Assembly (NCBI RefSeq): GCF_947507565.1
Contig: NC_089185.1
Location: 2,542,001-2,606,000, forward strand
From: Oscarella lobularis
Taxonomy: Eukaryota; Porifera; Homoscleromorpha; Homosclerophorida; Oscarellidae
Length of the DNA stretch: 64,000 bases
Direction: 5' to 3'
Part shown: one piece after another, positions 13,401-25,044 of the stretch
Layout: every line of letters begins with the position of its first letter
How positions within the stretch are numbered: position 1 is the stretch's first letter
The notes under the pieces: model-generated
Database searches by the model: none
The model's input: the letters and a program-made list of their open reading frames with translations, nothing else
What the model was told of the DNA's origin: nothing
Made by a program: the position numbers and the translations under genes

Positions 13401-16033
13401 AGGACGATCAGGATCTTTGTGTTGCAGTCGCGATATCACAGAGAAGGGCTATTTGCTCGAGTCGCCTTCTAAGCGCCCAGACGACTCTTCGCCTGAGCGA
13501 AAACTGTCTTCCGCTTGCTGCGCACTTGTTCGAATGCTGCTGGATGTTGCGTTGATGTGGGCGTCGTGCGCCGAGAAACCGGTACGAAATTCGTATAAAT
13601 ATAAGCGATTAGTCCAGGGGACACTTTTACATTGTTTAGGAAACTATTGAAGGAATTCGGAAGATGATCAAATCAAACGTTCCGGCTGATCTTGATTTGC
13701 CGTCCTTCTTTTGGGATCACTTTGAAAAAGACGTTCAGAATGTCTCCAGAGCAATAGGCCAGACTGTTGAGGACGCTTGCGCTGTCCTTCATCAGATTCT
13801 CTTTAGTCTCGACAGACCACAATCCATCAAAGGTACGTAGTATAGAGAGTACTGACGTCAGCGTTCTCGGGAATACTGCAAAGCTATCTTGTCTGTAGAA
13901 ATTGCGTTGGGAAGTGGACTCTTTTTAACTCAAAGCGAACGATCTGCGTGGGAAAACACATTTAGTCAGAAGTGCCTAGACCCGGTGCTGCAGGTACATC
14001 CACTTCAAAGCGAACGTCTTAGAATAATTAAAATTTTACACCGTGTTCATCTGTGTCTAGACTATGGGCGTCAAAATGAGGCAATGGATGGACGCCGTTG
14101 TAAAAGACGAGCGAGTTGGTAATGTCTTCATTTAGTTGCCTTTCTCGCGAATTCGTCACTATCTATTTGCCCATCGAAGGTAACAATCCGTTGATGCGTT
14201 GGCTGTACGAGCTCGAGTCGCCGCCAGACGCACGATCGCGACCGTCTCTCTGGCGCTATCGGGCGAAAGTCACCCTTCAGCATCTGTCCTTGTCTATATC
14301 GCAACGCTTTGTTGGCAAACAAGCAGACGAACAGCCAAGAATTTTAATGCGCTTCCTCGAGGAGGCAAGTAGACTATTTGTCACAGTGTTTCTTTTCTTC
14401 AAAGCGTGCTTTCTGCCTAGGAACGAAGGCTGAAGGTTTTGCGCTACTTGCCCGAAGTGCTTCGACTTCAGCGCATGCTTCTGGATAAGTTTCATCGTCG
14501 CTTGGCAATACACGAAGCGGAAACTGTAACGGTTAAAGAATTTCTTCAAACAATAACCGACGGTACGTTTATGTGTCGCGCTCAGTTGATGTCTTTTGGT
14601 TATTCATAAGCGTTATAATAGCACGGGAAAGAGAGGACTTTGCGTCCCTCATCAGATTGTTTACGCGCGTGTGGCGACACCTCGGCGCCGAAATATTCAG
14701 CCATGGGCGATTGAAACCTCTACGTCCTGAAGATAGACTTGAGAGCGTCACCGAGATGACTTCCATTGCGTTTCTTCTGCCCACGAAGCAAGGGAAAGGC
14801 ACGTGTGCTATGTCTCTCGTGGATTACTTGATCAATTGCATTCACAACGAGTTTCTTGCTGAGTTTAGGCGTCTGGCTAACGTAGAACGGTACGTTAATT
14901 AACTGTGTTTACTCTTATGTTTAATCTGACTGGTGCAAATAGATCAAGTGCAAAGATTCCTATGGCTGAAGTGACCAGAGCTCATTTGATTTCCTATGAC
15001 GTCGAGAAAGACTTGATTCCGCTCGTTCTTGCTCACTGTCACTACTCGCTGGAAGTCGGAAGAGGAACGGAAATCACGTACGACTACAAGGCACTCGAAC
15101 GTCAATTGATCGACCGATTTCTTTTGGGAAAGCCACAAATTGTTTTCAAGGTAAATATTTTCACTAACGTATTCAAATTAATAATTGTTGCTTAGGTGCA
15201 CGAGTTTACTTTCAGCAAGGATTCGTATAGCACTGCACATTTTACTCAAATTGAAAGAAAGATACCACAAGTTTGTATCCTATCAAATCTCTCAGAACTT
15301 GACGTCATTTTCTTGGTTTCTTTAGGACGATCTTGACAATGCCGTGTCGAGTCAGATATTGGACGAGCTCCACGACTTGACAGACGTTTTCAGTATTCTC
15401 TCCGTGCTTGACATTCTCATAGGCTTCGCCGGATCGATTGGCGGAGAACGCGAGAAAATGATACACGAATACTTGCACGACTCTTTGAAAATGCCGAAGG
15501 ATCGAGGACTTATAAGTCCCAAAGCGCAACAGTGTTGCCGTTTGAAACACATCTTGTCACTCTGGCGGCTTTTGACTGTGGAAAGGGGACGAAGACTTGT
15601 TCGACGACGTCAGGTTTGTTTGCAACTTATTCGCCTTTCTGCTGTTTTATTTAAAATCGATTTACGTTTTAGGATCCTTTTGAGGATTTTCCTCAGAGAT
15701 TCAAGGAGGACATGGGCGACGACTTGAAGTCGAAATTCAAGGTGTTTCTCAAGAAGGTGAAAATCGGCCGTTTCTTAGAAGAGTTGATGACGTTGGCGTG
15801 GCTGGAATTGAAGCATAAGGACGACGTTACAGGGCTGGAAGAATATCCGTTAGGCCAATCAAAATCGTTCTCTAACGCTTTTAGTTAATTCTCTCTGGAA
15901 TAGGCTCAAAGATGCACTTGAAGACATGTATCACTCGCAGCTGTCAGGCTTGTCAAAATTGCCTGATGGTGTTCAGTTGCGCCATCTGGTGGATTGTTGG
16001 TCAACTGGCGTTCTGTGTCAGGATCATCACTGA
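2..16033 (+). CDS. RNF213: RNF213/mysterin-like giant AAA+ E3 ubiquitin ligase (5'-truncated by window)
   Basis: Thirty-seven exons join in one open frame of 4,608 residues; the start is outside the window and the stop is TGA at 16031-16033. RNF213 is a cytosolic dynein-like AAA+ E3 ligase that ubiquitinates proteins and, in vertebrates, bacterial lipopolysaccharide. Seen here: an AAA core in the 4.5-kb exon 2156-6649 with Walker A sites GRAGVGKS-like (about 4020), GETGCGKT (about 5250) and GKPGSSKS (about 6320), and Walker B sites LFFDEANTT (about 5440) and VLDEVGLAEDSP (about 6540). The segment IIFGSSFSKDQEYTQ (about 7730) is near-diagnostic of RNF213. A C3HC4 RING (CSLC...CSHVFCRRC...CSSC) lies in exon 11173-11358 and an RZ finger (CPNGHP...CGRPMEKSQCSCGAQIGG split for space: CPNGHP, then CGRPMEKSQC, then CGAQIGG) in exons 13195-13229 and 13279-13376. 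Two acidic insertions are present (7350-7440 and about 8990-9370). Two introns use GC donors (7071, 14365). Family assignment is very secure. Confidence 0.95.
7351..7432 (+). repeat. GAC/GGC trinucleotide tract coding poly-Asp inside the RNF213-like gene
   Basis: Nearly pure (GAC)n with a central run of alternating GAC and GGC codons. It encodes about 27 residues that are almost all Asp with three Gly. It lies in the exon running from 7122 to 10027, just before the highly conserved IIFGSSF segment, so it probably forms a disordered acidic loop. Length polymorphism is likely for a tract this pure, but that is inference. Confidence 0.9.
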
Positions 16034-16580
16034 CCACCGACTTGTTTGTTTATTATGTAGACTTGTCAATTGATTTCTCTTGTTTTTTTTTATTTTGTTA
16101 TTCTAGGTTGCGCGTGTGTTGCTTCTGATTTGTGTGCTGACGTTTTTTGCTTTGTCAAATTGCTGTTTCTTTACCTGTGCATCTTTTACATACCACGGTC
16201 GTTTTCCCGGATTATCTTCCTTTCTGGTCGGCGAAGGGCCAGCAAGCTGCGGATCAGCGAGTGAATCAGCGTTGCAGAAAGCGCCCAACAAGCTCCTCTT
16301 CGGAGGAAGATTCCGCAAGACCTCGAAAATCGTATCTAAATCCCCTTATCCATCTACGAAAATGTAGAAAAGCCAACCGACAGCAAAAACTATCGAGCTT
16401 GTCATAGAATGTGTCAAGCTGCACGCACCAAGGATCGCGATCTGGTAGAGACGCTGCCAAAAGAAAAGAAAAATCCTGATCACGTGTTTTTGCAAGGTAT
16501 TTGCCGCTTTGCCGAGGCAATGGGACGCTTCAAGTTGGCTTCGATTCGACGCGAGGGAGACTAGACTATGCAGGTGAGAA
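16034..16580 (+). other. Downstream segment with an orphan open frame (possible exon)
   Basis: After the RNF213-like stop codon there is a T-rich stretch ending in a good acceptor-like site (about 16107), then open sequence. A frame open from about 16341 to a TAG at 16561-16563 reads charged, soluble-looking sequence (ending LASIRREGD). I recognise no domain and cannot place a start codon or donor. It could be an alternative 3' exon, a small separate gene, or chance; codon use looks gene-like. Confidence 0.25.
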
Positions 16581-17185
16581 CTGCGTTTTCAGTAGGCGAC
16601 GAAAACGGTCGATCGCTCCATCTCTTCTAGAATCCGTGTTCGCATAACGTGAAGAGCGCGAATCGTAGCTAAATGCAAGGCGAAAGGCTTGGCGGCCGAG
16701 TGAAGCTCAACTGGGAATCGAGGCCCCGAAAGGATCGCGTTCGAAAATTGGCCCTCGATCCTTCGACAATATATCAAAAAATCTCTCTCGCGCGTTTTAC
16801 GTACAAGGCAGATGAAGTTGGTTGGCTCTTTCAGGCTCTTTCACCGTCACGTCTGCATTGTGCGCCCGCCTGCGCATGGAAAGGCCTTCAGTACATGTAC
16901 ATAGAATCTATCATCGCTTCAGTCAGTCATCGTTCAATCGTCGCCCAGCAGAAGAGATACGATTGCCTGGGAGGTGGAACAACGCGCTATAACCCGTCGT
17001 CGGAAACGGATGAGAAGCCTTTACCGACGCCGAAGACCCACGGATTGCAAGGAGCGTGAATCAGGGGCCTCTGAAAGAAAGGGATCATTGGATCGACGAA
17101 ATCAAACCGAAGCGTCAACCAGCGACTAAAATTGACTGCTTGCTTTTTTTTGTAGTATGTGCCTTTGCAAGTAGAATTCGCGTGC
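16581..17185. other. Intergenic stretch, no gene recognised
   Basis: Only short unsupported frames are present. No conserved domain, tRNA-like fold or clear repeat was recognised on either strand. Confidence 0.5.
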
Positions 17186-17640
17186 GCGGTTTGTAGAGGG
17201 TCCTGAGCACGACCCCCACGAGAAACTGCTCTCCCCGGGGGTCCTGGACAAGACCCCATAAACAAAAACTGTCCGCGAGAAACAACAGTGATAGGAGATA
17301 TTATTTTATTTAATAAACCCGGAAATAAACCGGAAGTAGCGCGCGGACAAAAACGAACATCCTCTCGGCGTCTTCAGGTGAGGGGGGCTTTCACCCAAGC
17401 CCCCAATCGGGAGGACAGCGACCCTCTGTCCCGGGGGTGCCTTTATATACCAAGGCACAGGTGGACCGCTACTGTAACCCACCGCGTCTTGCCCAAGTGG
17501 GGTGGCAGTTTATCACTCATGCCACGGGAGTAGGGGATTGAATCCCCTGCGTTTGCGCCGCGTTTAACCTCTCTGGCTCGAGTTGGGCCGGTTTTATTTA
17601 GTCACCTCGGGGCCCGGAGGTGAATGGCGACATCGGAAAG
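17186..17640 (-). repeat. LTR-like or other retroelement fragment (tentative)
   Basis: On the minus strand a TATATAAAGG box (about 17437-17446) is followed about 130 bases later by an AATAAA-type signal (about 17308-17325), the promoter/poly(A) arrangement of an LTR. The segment is GC-rich with short local hairpins (GGGGATTGAATCCCC near 17533). No coding region or clean TG...CA ends were found, so the assignment is weak. Confidence 0.25.
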
Positions 17641-18340
17641 CTCTTCATCTGCCTCGTCGGTATGTCCACGCGGAGTCGCTGAACTAAAGAAGAAAGAGGA
17701 ATTTAGAAATCAGCCTTACGTCTATCTGCAGCAGGACTCTGCATTGGTTCCATGATGATAGCGAGACCTAAAAATAAGAACGTTTATAATTAAATTTAAA
17801 AATAATTAATTAATTATTTACAATTAATTTTTATAGAAGTAGGATGTCTGGCAAACTTACTAGAGATAGGCATAACCTTACACGACGTGATGCAGCACCT
17901 TCATCTGAGAGAATTTCCATGATATTGCTGACGTCATTTCTGTCAACAATCTGTGATGCCTAAATGAAAGAAACCTGACGTCAACACGTAGAAGGAATAT
18001 GACTAGTTTATCGATGGTCTATTGAACAGCAACCTGCCCAACTAAGGTAGCACTAATCTAAATACCTCCTCTAGATGGCATACTTTGACGAAACTATTGA
18101 CCCAAAGATCTGTGGTGACGCCTATCGTCTCGCCAAGCGAATTGATTTCCAGATGAAGGCAAAGAACAGCTCCGTCACACAGAGAAGAAATGGCAGACAG
18201 AGCTAAAATAAATAATCAAATAAATGATTTCGTTTTAATTAATTGATCTAGACGATCGTTCACTTGGATTGGGCTGGGTCTGGATCAGATTGAGGGGTGA
18301 GATGCTCTCGAGTGGAAATATCATAAGCCCCCAAGCCTTG
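17641..18340. repeat. Module 1 of a three-copy dispersed duplication
   Basis: This non-coding stretch (best from about 17875) is recognisably related to 38085-38560 and more distantly to 44830-45160. Shared landmarks in order are a 'GATGCAGCAC' to 'GACGTCATT' block, a TCTAGATGGCA block, an 'AGATCTGTGGTGACGCCT' block and an AAAATAAATAATYAA run. Copies are diverged with many small indels. No protein frame is conserved among them, so this looks like duplicated non-coding DNA rather than an exon. Confidence 0.6.
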
Positions 18341-18700
18341 AAAGGTGCGTCGAGGGATTTACGGGCAAAACGACGCCTCGCACAAAACGATCCACGAATA
18401 TCGGACCTTTGAGCTGGTGGCGTCGTTCGTCGGTCTACTTTTTCGCGTCGCTCGACGTCGATGTGTGCTTTTGACGAGATCGAGCGTGCCGCGACGGGTT
18501 TTTAGTCTATAGAACGCGCTGTTTGGGGGTTCTTGAAGCTCGCGCTTCGTTCCGCGTACTTGCCTCCGCCTTTTGCGATCGTTGGGACAACAGCGACGTC
18601 GCTCGTGCAACTGGGAATAGGCAGGAGCAAGCAGAGGCTTCGGAAATCGCTCGTGAAGTGTACAATGTATGGAGGGGTTAGATAGGTCACGTGCACCATA
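18341..18700. repeat. Module 2 repeat, copy 1 (GC-rich, about 350 bp)
   Basis: A GC-rich unit running from GCCTTGAAAGGTGCGTCGAG to the GGTCACGTG box. Close relatives are at 25060-25410 (near-identical), 24835-24935 (3' part only) and 38590-38860 (diverged). It lies immediately downstream (3') of the ABCB gene, and the second copy lies immediately 3' of the polycystin-like gene. Reading frames inside are not maintained among copies. Confidence 0.7.
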
Positions 18701-18908
18701 TATGAAATACCCCATCGCGGCAGAGTGCTTCAGTATGGCAATGAACCTTTTGATTTGGATTACAGCAAAAAACAATAGACTCGGAGTTCTGACTGGCTGC
18801 TTAACTCAGTCTTCCTTACTGCAGTACTACAACGATACAACGTCAAAGTTACACGTTTGCGCTTCCTATAGAGCAACATTCCGGCCAGCAATAACACTTT
18901 TCTTTTTC

Positions 18909-21900
18909 CTAAGCGACGTTGTGAATCTGCGCCTCGTTGAGCTTGTAATAGACGCCCTTCTTCTGCATCAGATCGCCGTGCACGCCCTCTTCGACGACGC
19001 GACCATTTTCAATCACAAAAATTCGATTGGCTCCTTGAATAGTCGACAGGCGATGAGCGATCACTATGCTCGTACGGCCTTCTCGCGCACGATCCAGAGC
19101 CTCTTGAACGATCTGAAGAGAAAAGACACAACGATCGTCGAAATTAATATATCCAATATTCTTGATACCTTTTCGCTCTCCGTGTCGAGAGCCGATGTCG
19201 CTTCGTCGAGCAGAAGAACCTTGGGATTTCTCACGAGAGCTCGCGCGATGGCTATTCTCTGCTTCTGACCGCCGGACAATTGCGTTCCCTTGTCGCCCGC
19301 CACCGTATTGTATCCCTGAGTAAAATCAATCAAAAATTATTTCTATTGTAGTAATAAGAGGCGACTCGCATTCGGCAAGCTTCGAATGAATTGATGAATG
19401 TTCGCGTCGTTCGCCGCCGCTTCGATCTCCTCCTCGGAGACGTCGCGGAAATTGTCGCCGTACGCGATGTTGTCGCGAATGCTTCGATCGAAGAGAACGG
19501 GCTCCTGACTGACGAGACCCAATTGGCGACGAAACAGCTTCAGATTCCACTCGCGAATGTCTTTATCATCAGCAAACTAAGACCATATGTGTATTCATAT
19601 CATACATTAAAAAATACTTTTTCTAGATTATACCACGGCTCCTTCTTTCGGATCGTAGAATCTCTCGAGAAGTTGAATGCTCGTGCTTTTACCGGATCCG
19701 CTCGCGCCGACAAGTGCGATCGTTTCGCCGGGTTTCACCATCAACGTCAAGTCCTCCAACACCGGTGCGTCGGGTCGAGAGGGATAGCGAAAATTGACGT
19801 TTTCAAATCGAATACGGCCACTGAAGTCGTCCTAAGTAAGAAAAATATATATTCTCGTTTCTATTACGCCTAGTGCACTAATTGCACATACACGCTTCTC
19901 TCCTTCAGATGAAAAACTGTCGATCGACGGGACGGCGTCGATCGTTCGAAAAACTCGCTTCGTCGCCACGCGCGACTTGGAGTAGTCCGGCGCCAGAGAC
20001 ATCGCCTCTCCGATGGAAAAAGCCCCGAAAATAATCGCACCAAACACTCTGCACGTCAACACATAGAGATTAAACATTAGGAAATACTTTCCCTTCATTA
20101 CATGAAGACGGCTTCGCAGTCGTAATGCCCCCGAGCAACTTGCCACGCGCCGAAGCGAAACGCCGCCGCGTAGGCGAAATACTGAACGCCCTGCGAGAAA
20201 CCGTAGGCGAGACCTTGAACGTGCGCCCGGCGCAACGCCGATCGATAGGGCAGCTCGAGACGGTCGTGATACTTTCGAACGAAGACCTCCTCTCGCGTCA
20301 GTTGAGCGACGGTTTGAATGTTGTCGATGCTCTCGACGACCAGTTGACCGGCGTGCTCCATCTGAGTTGAGTTCGCTGACGCGTGACCGGCGAGGGCTTT
20401 CGTCTGGAGGAGACCGGCCATGATGAGAAACGGTATGACGGCGAGCGTGACGAACGTCATTTCCCAATTGTGTACGAAGGCGATGACGAGACCGGAGAGG
20501 AGAGCGGATATCATGAAGACGATCGTCCCAATGCGAGTCCCAAAACCCTAAAAAATATTCTGACGTCATATTTTAAATTTTTCCGACAAAGACTTACGGC
20601 TTTGACTTCGGCCGCGTCGCGAGCGAGTCGAGTCGAGAGAACGCCCGTCGAGTGGTGCTTGTCGTCGAAAAAGCCGATCTCTTGTCGAAGAGTCGCGCGA
20701 AACATGAGAGCGCGTAGACGAGTCGTCAACGCTTCGCCGGCGTAGCCGTAGAAGTAGGCCTTGAGAAATTCGAATAGGCCCGTGCCGAGGGCGAGGTAGG
20801 CGAAGACGGGCGCCCAGATGGCGACTTCGTCTCGCATCTCTTCGCAATCTTGACTGAAAATCTAGACGCAATCGCGAATGTCGAACGTACGTACGCTTCG
20901 CGATATTTGCTCACTCTCAAAATTCGAGCGAATACGAGCGAAAACGCCGGCGCGGCGACGCCGGCTCCCGCCGCGCCGATGGTACCCATTAGAAGGGAAA
21001 ACCATTCGGGTGCGCTCAGTTTGGCGATGCGAATGAGCGACGGCGGCGGAGCGTCTCCGACGTCTTCGGTATCTTCGATCTCGTCTTTTGCGCTTTCTTT
21101 TCCGTCGCTTTTCCTGCTCTCCTGTGGCGAAAGTAAAAACTATTTTTCTCTGACTGACTCGCTGAAACTCTCGTACGTACCGTTTTCGAAATTTGACGAC
21201 GAGCTGACGAACGACGATCCGAAGACAATTGACGCGCCAATCGTGCCGCCGCCGCACCTGCGTCTAGAAACATTCGATTCATTTATATAATTTAAATATT
21301 TCAATGCTGGCGCGTGCCCTTTTGAGTTTCAGCCTTTTCCGATCCGTCGTCAACGCACTGATAATCAATAGTAATAATAAATAGCTGATCAACCGACTCC
21401 CTTGTACGTATGGTACCTGATTCATAACTAGATCGTGATAGATATCGCCTCGTTTCATCAACTCGTCGTGACTTCCTTGCTCGACAATTCGTCCCGAAAC
21501 GATAGCCGTGATGCAGTCGGCGTTTCTCACAGTCGACAGCCGATGAGCAATCACGACCGTCGTTCGACCCTTTCGAGCCTTAGAAAAAACAAAAGACCAC
21601 AGGGGGTACCTATCAACAAAAGAGCCCAAGGGAACTGTACCTTATCGAGAGCGTCCTGTACCGATTTCTCGCTCTGAGTGTCCAACGCCGACGTCGCTTC
21701 GTCGAGGAGAAGTACTTTGGGATTTCGGACGAGGGCTCGAGCGATGGCGACGCGTTGTTTCTGACCGCCGGATAACTGGGCTCCACTCTCTCCCACCAAC
21801 GTATCGTATCCCTATAGAGAGTAAACATCTGTTTGTTTGTTTTTTTATGATGACCTACTTCAGGTAATGTCGAGATGAAATCGTGCGCATTCGCCTCGGC

Positions 21901-24232
21901 GGCTGCCGCGCGAATTTCCGCGTCGGTGACGTCGTCGCGACCGTAGCGTATGTTCTCGGCGATCGTCGTCGCAAACAGAACGGGCTCCTGACTCACCACG
22001 CCTATGTGCTGTCTCAGCCAGCGAACGTTCAACCGGCTAATGTCGTAACCGTCAAGAAATATCTACGATCGCTTATACGCATTGGACCATCTCGCGAGAA
22101 GTCGCACGCTTACCTTGCCGCTCGACAGATCAAAGAATCTCTGAACGAGTTGAACAAGTGTACTCTTTCCAGAGCCACTTGGACCCACGAGAGCCATGGT
22201 GCGTCCACCGTCGACGCTCAAACTAATATCGTGAAGAACCTAAACAAGACAATCGGTTCGCGATTTCGTGGTCGCCGCTCAATTAAGCGCTTTACTTTGA
22301 CGTCCGGTCGAGCGGGATACGAAAAATCGACGTTTCGGAATTCGATATTTCCCTTCAGCGTCTCTTCGCTCGGCTTCTCGCCTTCGTCGGAAAGGGGATC
22401 AATAGACGATTGCTAAACAGAATAAAGGACATCAGCTTTTTTAATACTCACTTCATTGAAGCACACTCACCCTGTCTTCGATTTCGAACAGACGAACGGC
22501 GGCACCGCGAGCCGTGCTTATGGCTTCCCAGCTGGGGCCGGTGTAGCCGAGAGCGAACGCCCCAAACAGCACGGAAAATATTGTCTAGATTCATTAATTA
22601 AAAAAAGTCGCTTCGAAGTATATATTGACTCTTCGCTCACCGTAAAGACGTCGCCTCCCGTGCTCAATTCCTCGTAGACGAGGAATCCAGCGAACCTACA
22701 AAAACAAGAACCCATATATATATCTCCTTTCCTCCCTCTCCCAGTGACGCACCAAAACGCAAATCCAACGGATCCAAGGAGCACGACGTTCATCACACAC
22801 ATGGAAAGTCCGTGACTGAGGGCTTTCTTGTTTCCCAAACGACGAGCCTTTTCAATTTCGGCTTGATATCTAGAAAAGAAAAGAAGACGATGATTGTGCA
22901 AAACCCCCGAAACATTCAATTAATTAAATTCAGAGTATGATATCGATTCTTCACTGTCCAATTTCGTTGATGCTTACCTTTCTACCTCCTTGTCTTCTCC
23001 GCCAAACGCGACGACAGTTCGTATGCACGATATGACCTCTTCCGCTACGCTTCCCGCCGTCGCGTACGCTTCCTGCGCTTTGCTCGTGAACGAGGCGACG
23101 AGCTGAGAGAGCATCGTACTTACACATATCACGTATATAATAATATATGAAGCCAACTACGTACTTTCGATTCGACTAATCCCACGACGGCGAGTATGGG
23201 ACTCAGTCCCAAGATGAAGAGCGACAGACGCCATTCGGATATAAAACCGACGACGAGTCCGCCGACGAACACAGTCGTCCACATGAAAAAGATACCTATC
23301 TTGTCCCCAATGCCCTGACTGACCTTATCGAGATCACTAAAAGGAGAAAAGTATAAATACCGTCTCGTGGCGGATATACAACGAGTTACTCTGTCAATCG
23401 TGTGGCGAGCTGTCCGGCGTCGTTCGTCTGAAACCAGGCCATCTCCTGTCGCATGATCGATCGAAATAGGGCCTCGCGCATGCGACGCGTCTGACGCTCG
23501 GCGGCGACGAGCAGCGTCGCGACGTACGCGTACGCGGCGACGAACGCGCCGAAGCCGATTATGGCGAAGCGCAGTGCGACCGTCGCGAGTCGATCTTCGA
23601 ATAGGGTCGGATCGAGAAGCAGGCCGTCGCACGACGTGTTCACTCGATTTGCTAGACACGACGACGACGACGACGCGTTCGTCGTCGCGTCGACGGCGAT
23701 CGTCGCGTTGTCGACGCTCGTGAAGCAGATGAAGCCGTCCAAGAGATCGCCGAATACGAGCGAGACGCCGGGGAGTGCTATTCCGGTTGCCACGGCCGCT
23801 ACAATGCCGACGGCGATGAGGAGAACGTCGACGCCGTCCGCGTAGCGAAACTAGAGACATAAAAACAAAAGTGCTATAGATTGAATTCATTTGTTAATTT
23901 ATGACTCGGCGAGATTCAGAGGCTGAGTCATCAATGAATCAGCCAGAGGCTGAGTCATCGATAAATCAGTCTCTGATGAGTGATTGATGATTCAGCCAGA
24001 GGCTGATTCATACTATCATCACGCAATGGAATCGGAGTCTACACCGCGAGTGAATGTCTACCAGTTGAAGAAAGGAGACTCTTCGCTCTTTCTCCCCTTC
24101 TTTGTCCTTTTTCGACTTCTTTCGCGTTTTGGACTGTTCGGTCGAAGTGCCGCCGCCTGAGGCGTCCAGCGCTTCGTCGTACGATCTGTAGGCGTCGTCG
24201 AGCTCGATCTTGTCTTCTTGAAGCAAAGCCAT
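18909..24232 (-). CDS. Full-length ABCB (P-glycoprotein/MDR-type) ABC exporter
   Basis: Twenty-two exons on the minus strand join to 1,319 residues (start ATG 24232, stop TAG 18911-18909), the usual length for TMD-NBD-TMD-NBD exporters of subfamily B. ATP hydrolysis drives export of hydrophobic compounds across the plasma membrane in this family. NBD1 has GPSGSGKST (exon 22114-22239), Q-loop VVSQEPVLF (21859-22062), LSGGQ plus [11 protein letters not shown] (21641-21811) and H-loop IAHRLST (21417-21578). NBD2 has GASGSGKST (19634-19831), LVSQEPVLF (19370-19576), LSGGQ plus [11 protein letters not shown] (19169-19315) and IAHRLST (18909-19112), so both sites look competent. The first extracellular loop carries NAT/NAS-type glycosylation sites. 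An acidic/basic linker joins the halves (exons 21318-21357, 21181-21263, 20895-21121). Two introns use GC donors (21317, 19369). A broken copy of its last two exons sits at 38.8-39.65 kb. Confidence 0.95.
23880..24010. repeat. Short degenerate repeats rich in TGAGTCA/TGATTCA in ABCB intron 1
   Basis: Within intron 1 the unit 'AGAGGCTGAGTCATC' and variants recur about four times in roughly 100 bases, with some copies in partial inverted orientation. TGAGTCA is the AP-1/TRE consensus, so an intronic enhancer is possible, but simple repeat expansion explains it equally well. Confidence 0.5.
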
Positions 24233-24834
24233 CGTTAGAAGTTTGCAATAGATCGGCGGCCGGAGACAACCGGACGATCGACTCCGCGCTGAGCGTACGT
24301 GTGAGCCGATTTACGGCGAGCAAGCGCAGTTTTACGGTTTCGCAATCGCAAGACCGGGTTCACCGGTGCCGGTGAATAATTGTTTTCCTGCGGAAGTCAG
24401 ATACTCTATCAATATTCATACTCTATCCACGTGATCTACAACCTAATCAATCTCTGGTGTGCGCGAAACGCTCTCATTTTTTGATTGTTTAGCTGCCTGT
24501 GTCTGTCTTTGCGGCGTTTGTCTACTGCTATACGGTTTGCAAGCATAGTACCTTGTGAGCATCCTCGTTTTCGGCCCTCGACATCCCTCGACATCGCTCG
24601 AGCGCCATTCCGACGTACGATTCGCTCTTTGCGTTCGTTCCGAGCAATCGACCGTCCACGACAGAATGCGGAGCGACGTTCGCAGTGGCTCTAGAGTTCA
24701 TAGCGACGCCAGGGGGCACTTCGATGGATTTTGCGCTTTAGATTAGCGTGCGCTGTCGCGTTGCGAGGCAGTGACACGTAATAAGAGAAAAAGGAGCTGC
24801 CTCTTCACGGAGGAGCTTTCGAGAGGGCACGTCG
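24233..24834. other. ABCB upstream region, no gene recognised
   Basis: About 600 bases upstream of the ABCB start codon. No TATA box or CDS is evident; only short shadow frames. The ABCB core promoter should lie here, judged by position alone. Confidence 0.4.
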
Positions 24835-24940
24835 ATCGTGCGACTGGGGATAGGCAGGAGCAAGCAGAGGCTTCAGAGATCGTGATCGTGAAGCGTACAA
24901 AGGGGAGGAAGTGGTAAGATAGATCACGTGTTACGGATAT
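24835..24940. repeat. Module 2 repeat, partial copy (3' part)
   Basis: Matches the 3' third of the module at 18600-18690: GGATAGGCAGGAGCAAGCAGAGGC is shared, followed by a TCGTGAAG box, GTACAA and a GATCACGTG box. It is the left member of a local duplication with 25045-25435. Confidence 0.6.
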
Positions 24941-25002
24941 CGATATTGTAACGTGCGTTGGTCCCGTCACAGATACAGTGTAGCAACTTGTCAATCAGCT
25001 AG

Positions 25003-25044
25003 ACTAAGCTTTGAGCCAAATCAACCATTTGCTCCATTTTCGCA
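25003..25044. repeat. Duplicated tip of the polycystin-like 3' end (left copy)
   Basis: CTAAGCTTTGAGCCAAATC and the following AACCATTTGCTCCATTTTCGCA match, with few differences, 25441-25483, which is the C-terminal coding tip of the polycystin-like gene. The two copies flank the module 2 repeat at 25045-25435, pointing to a local tandem duplication. Confidence 0.7.

Noticed and set aside
17460-17570. tRNA-like T-arm (GGGGATTGAATCCCC)
   Set aside because: No acceptor stem, D-arm or anticodon arm could be arranged around it.
18359-18775. Arg-rich frames repeated at 18.36-18.78 and 25.06-25.42 kb (minus)
   Set aside because: The frames are not maintained in the 24.8 and 38.6 kb copies and have no domain; they arise from the GC-rich module 2 repeat.
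20850-21290. Long + strand frames opposite the ABCB exons
   Set aside because: They run antisense to well supported exons and show only compositional openness.
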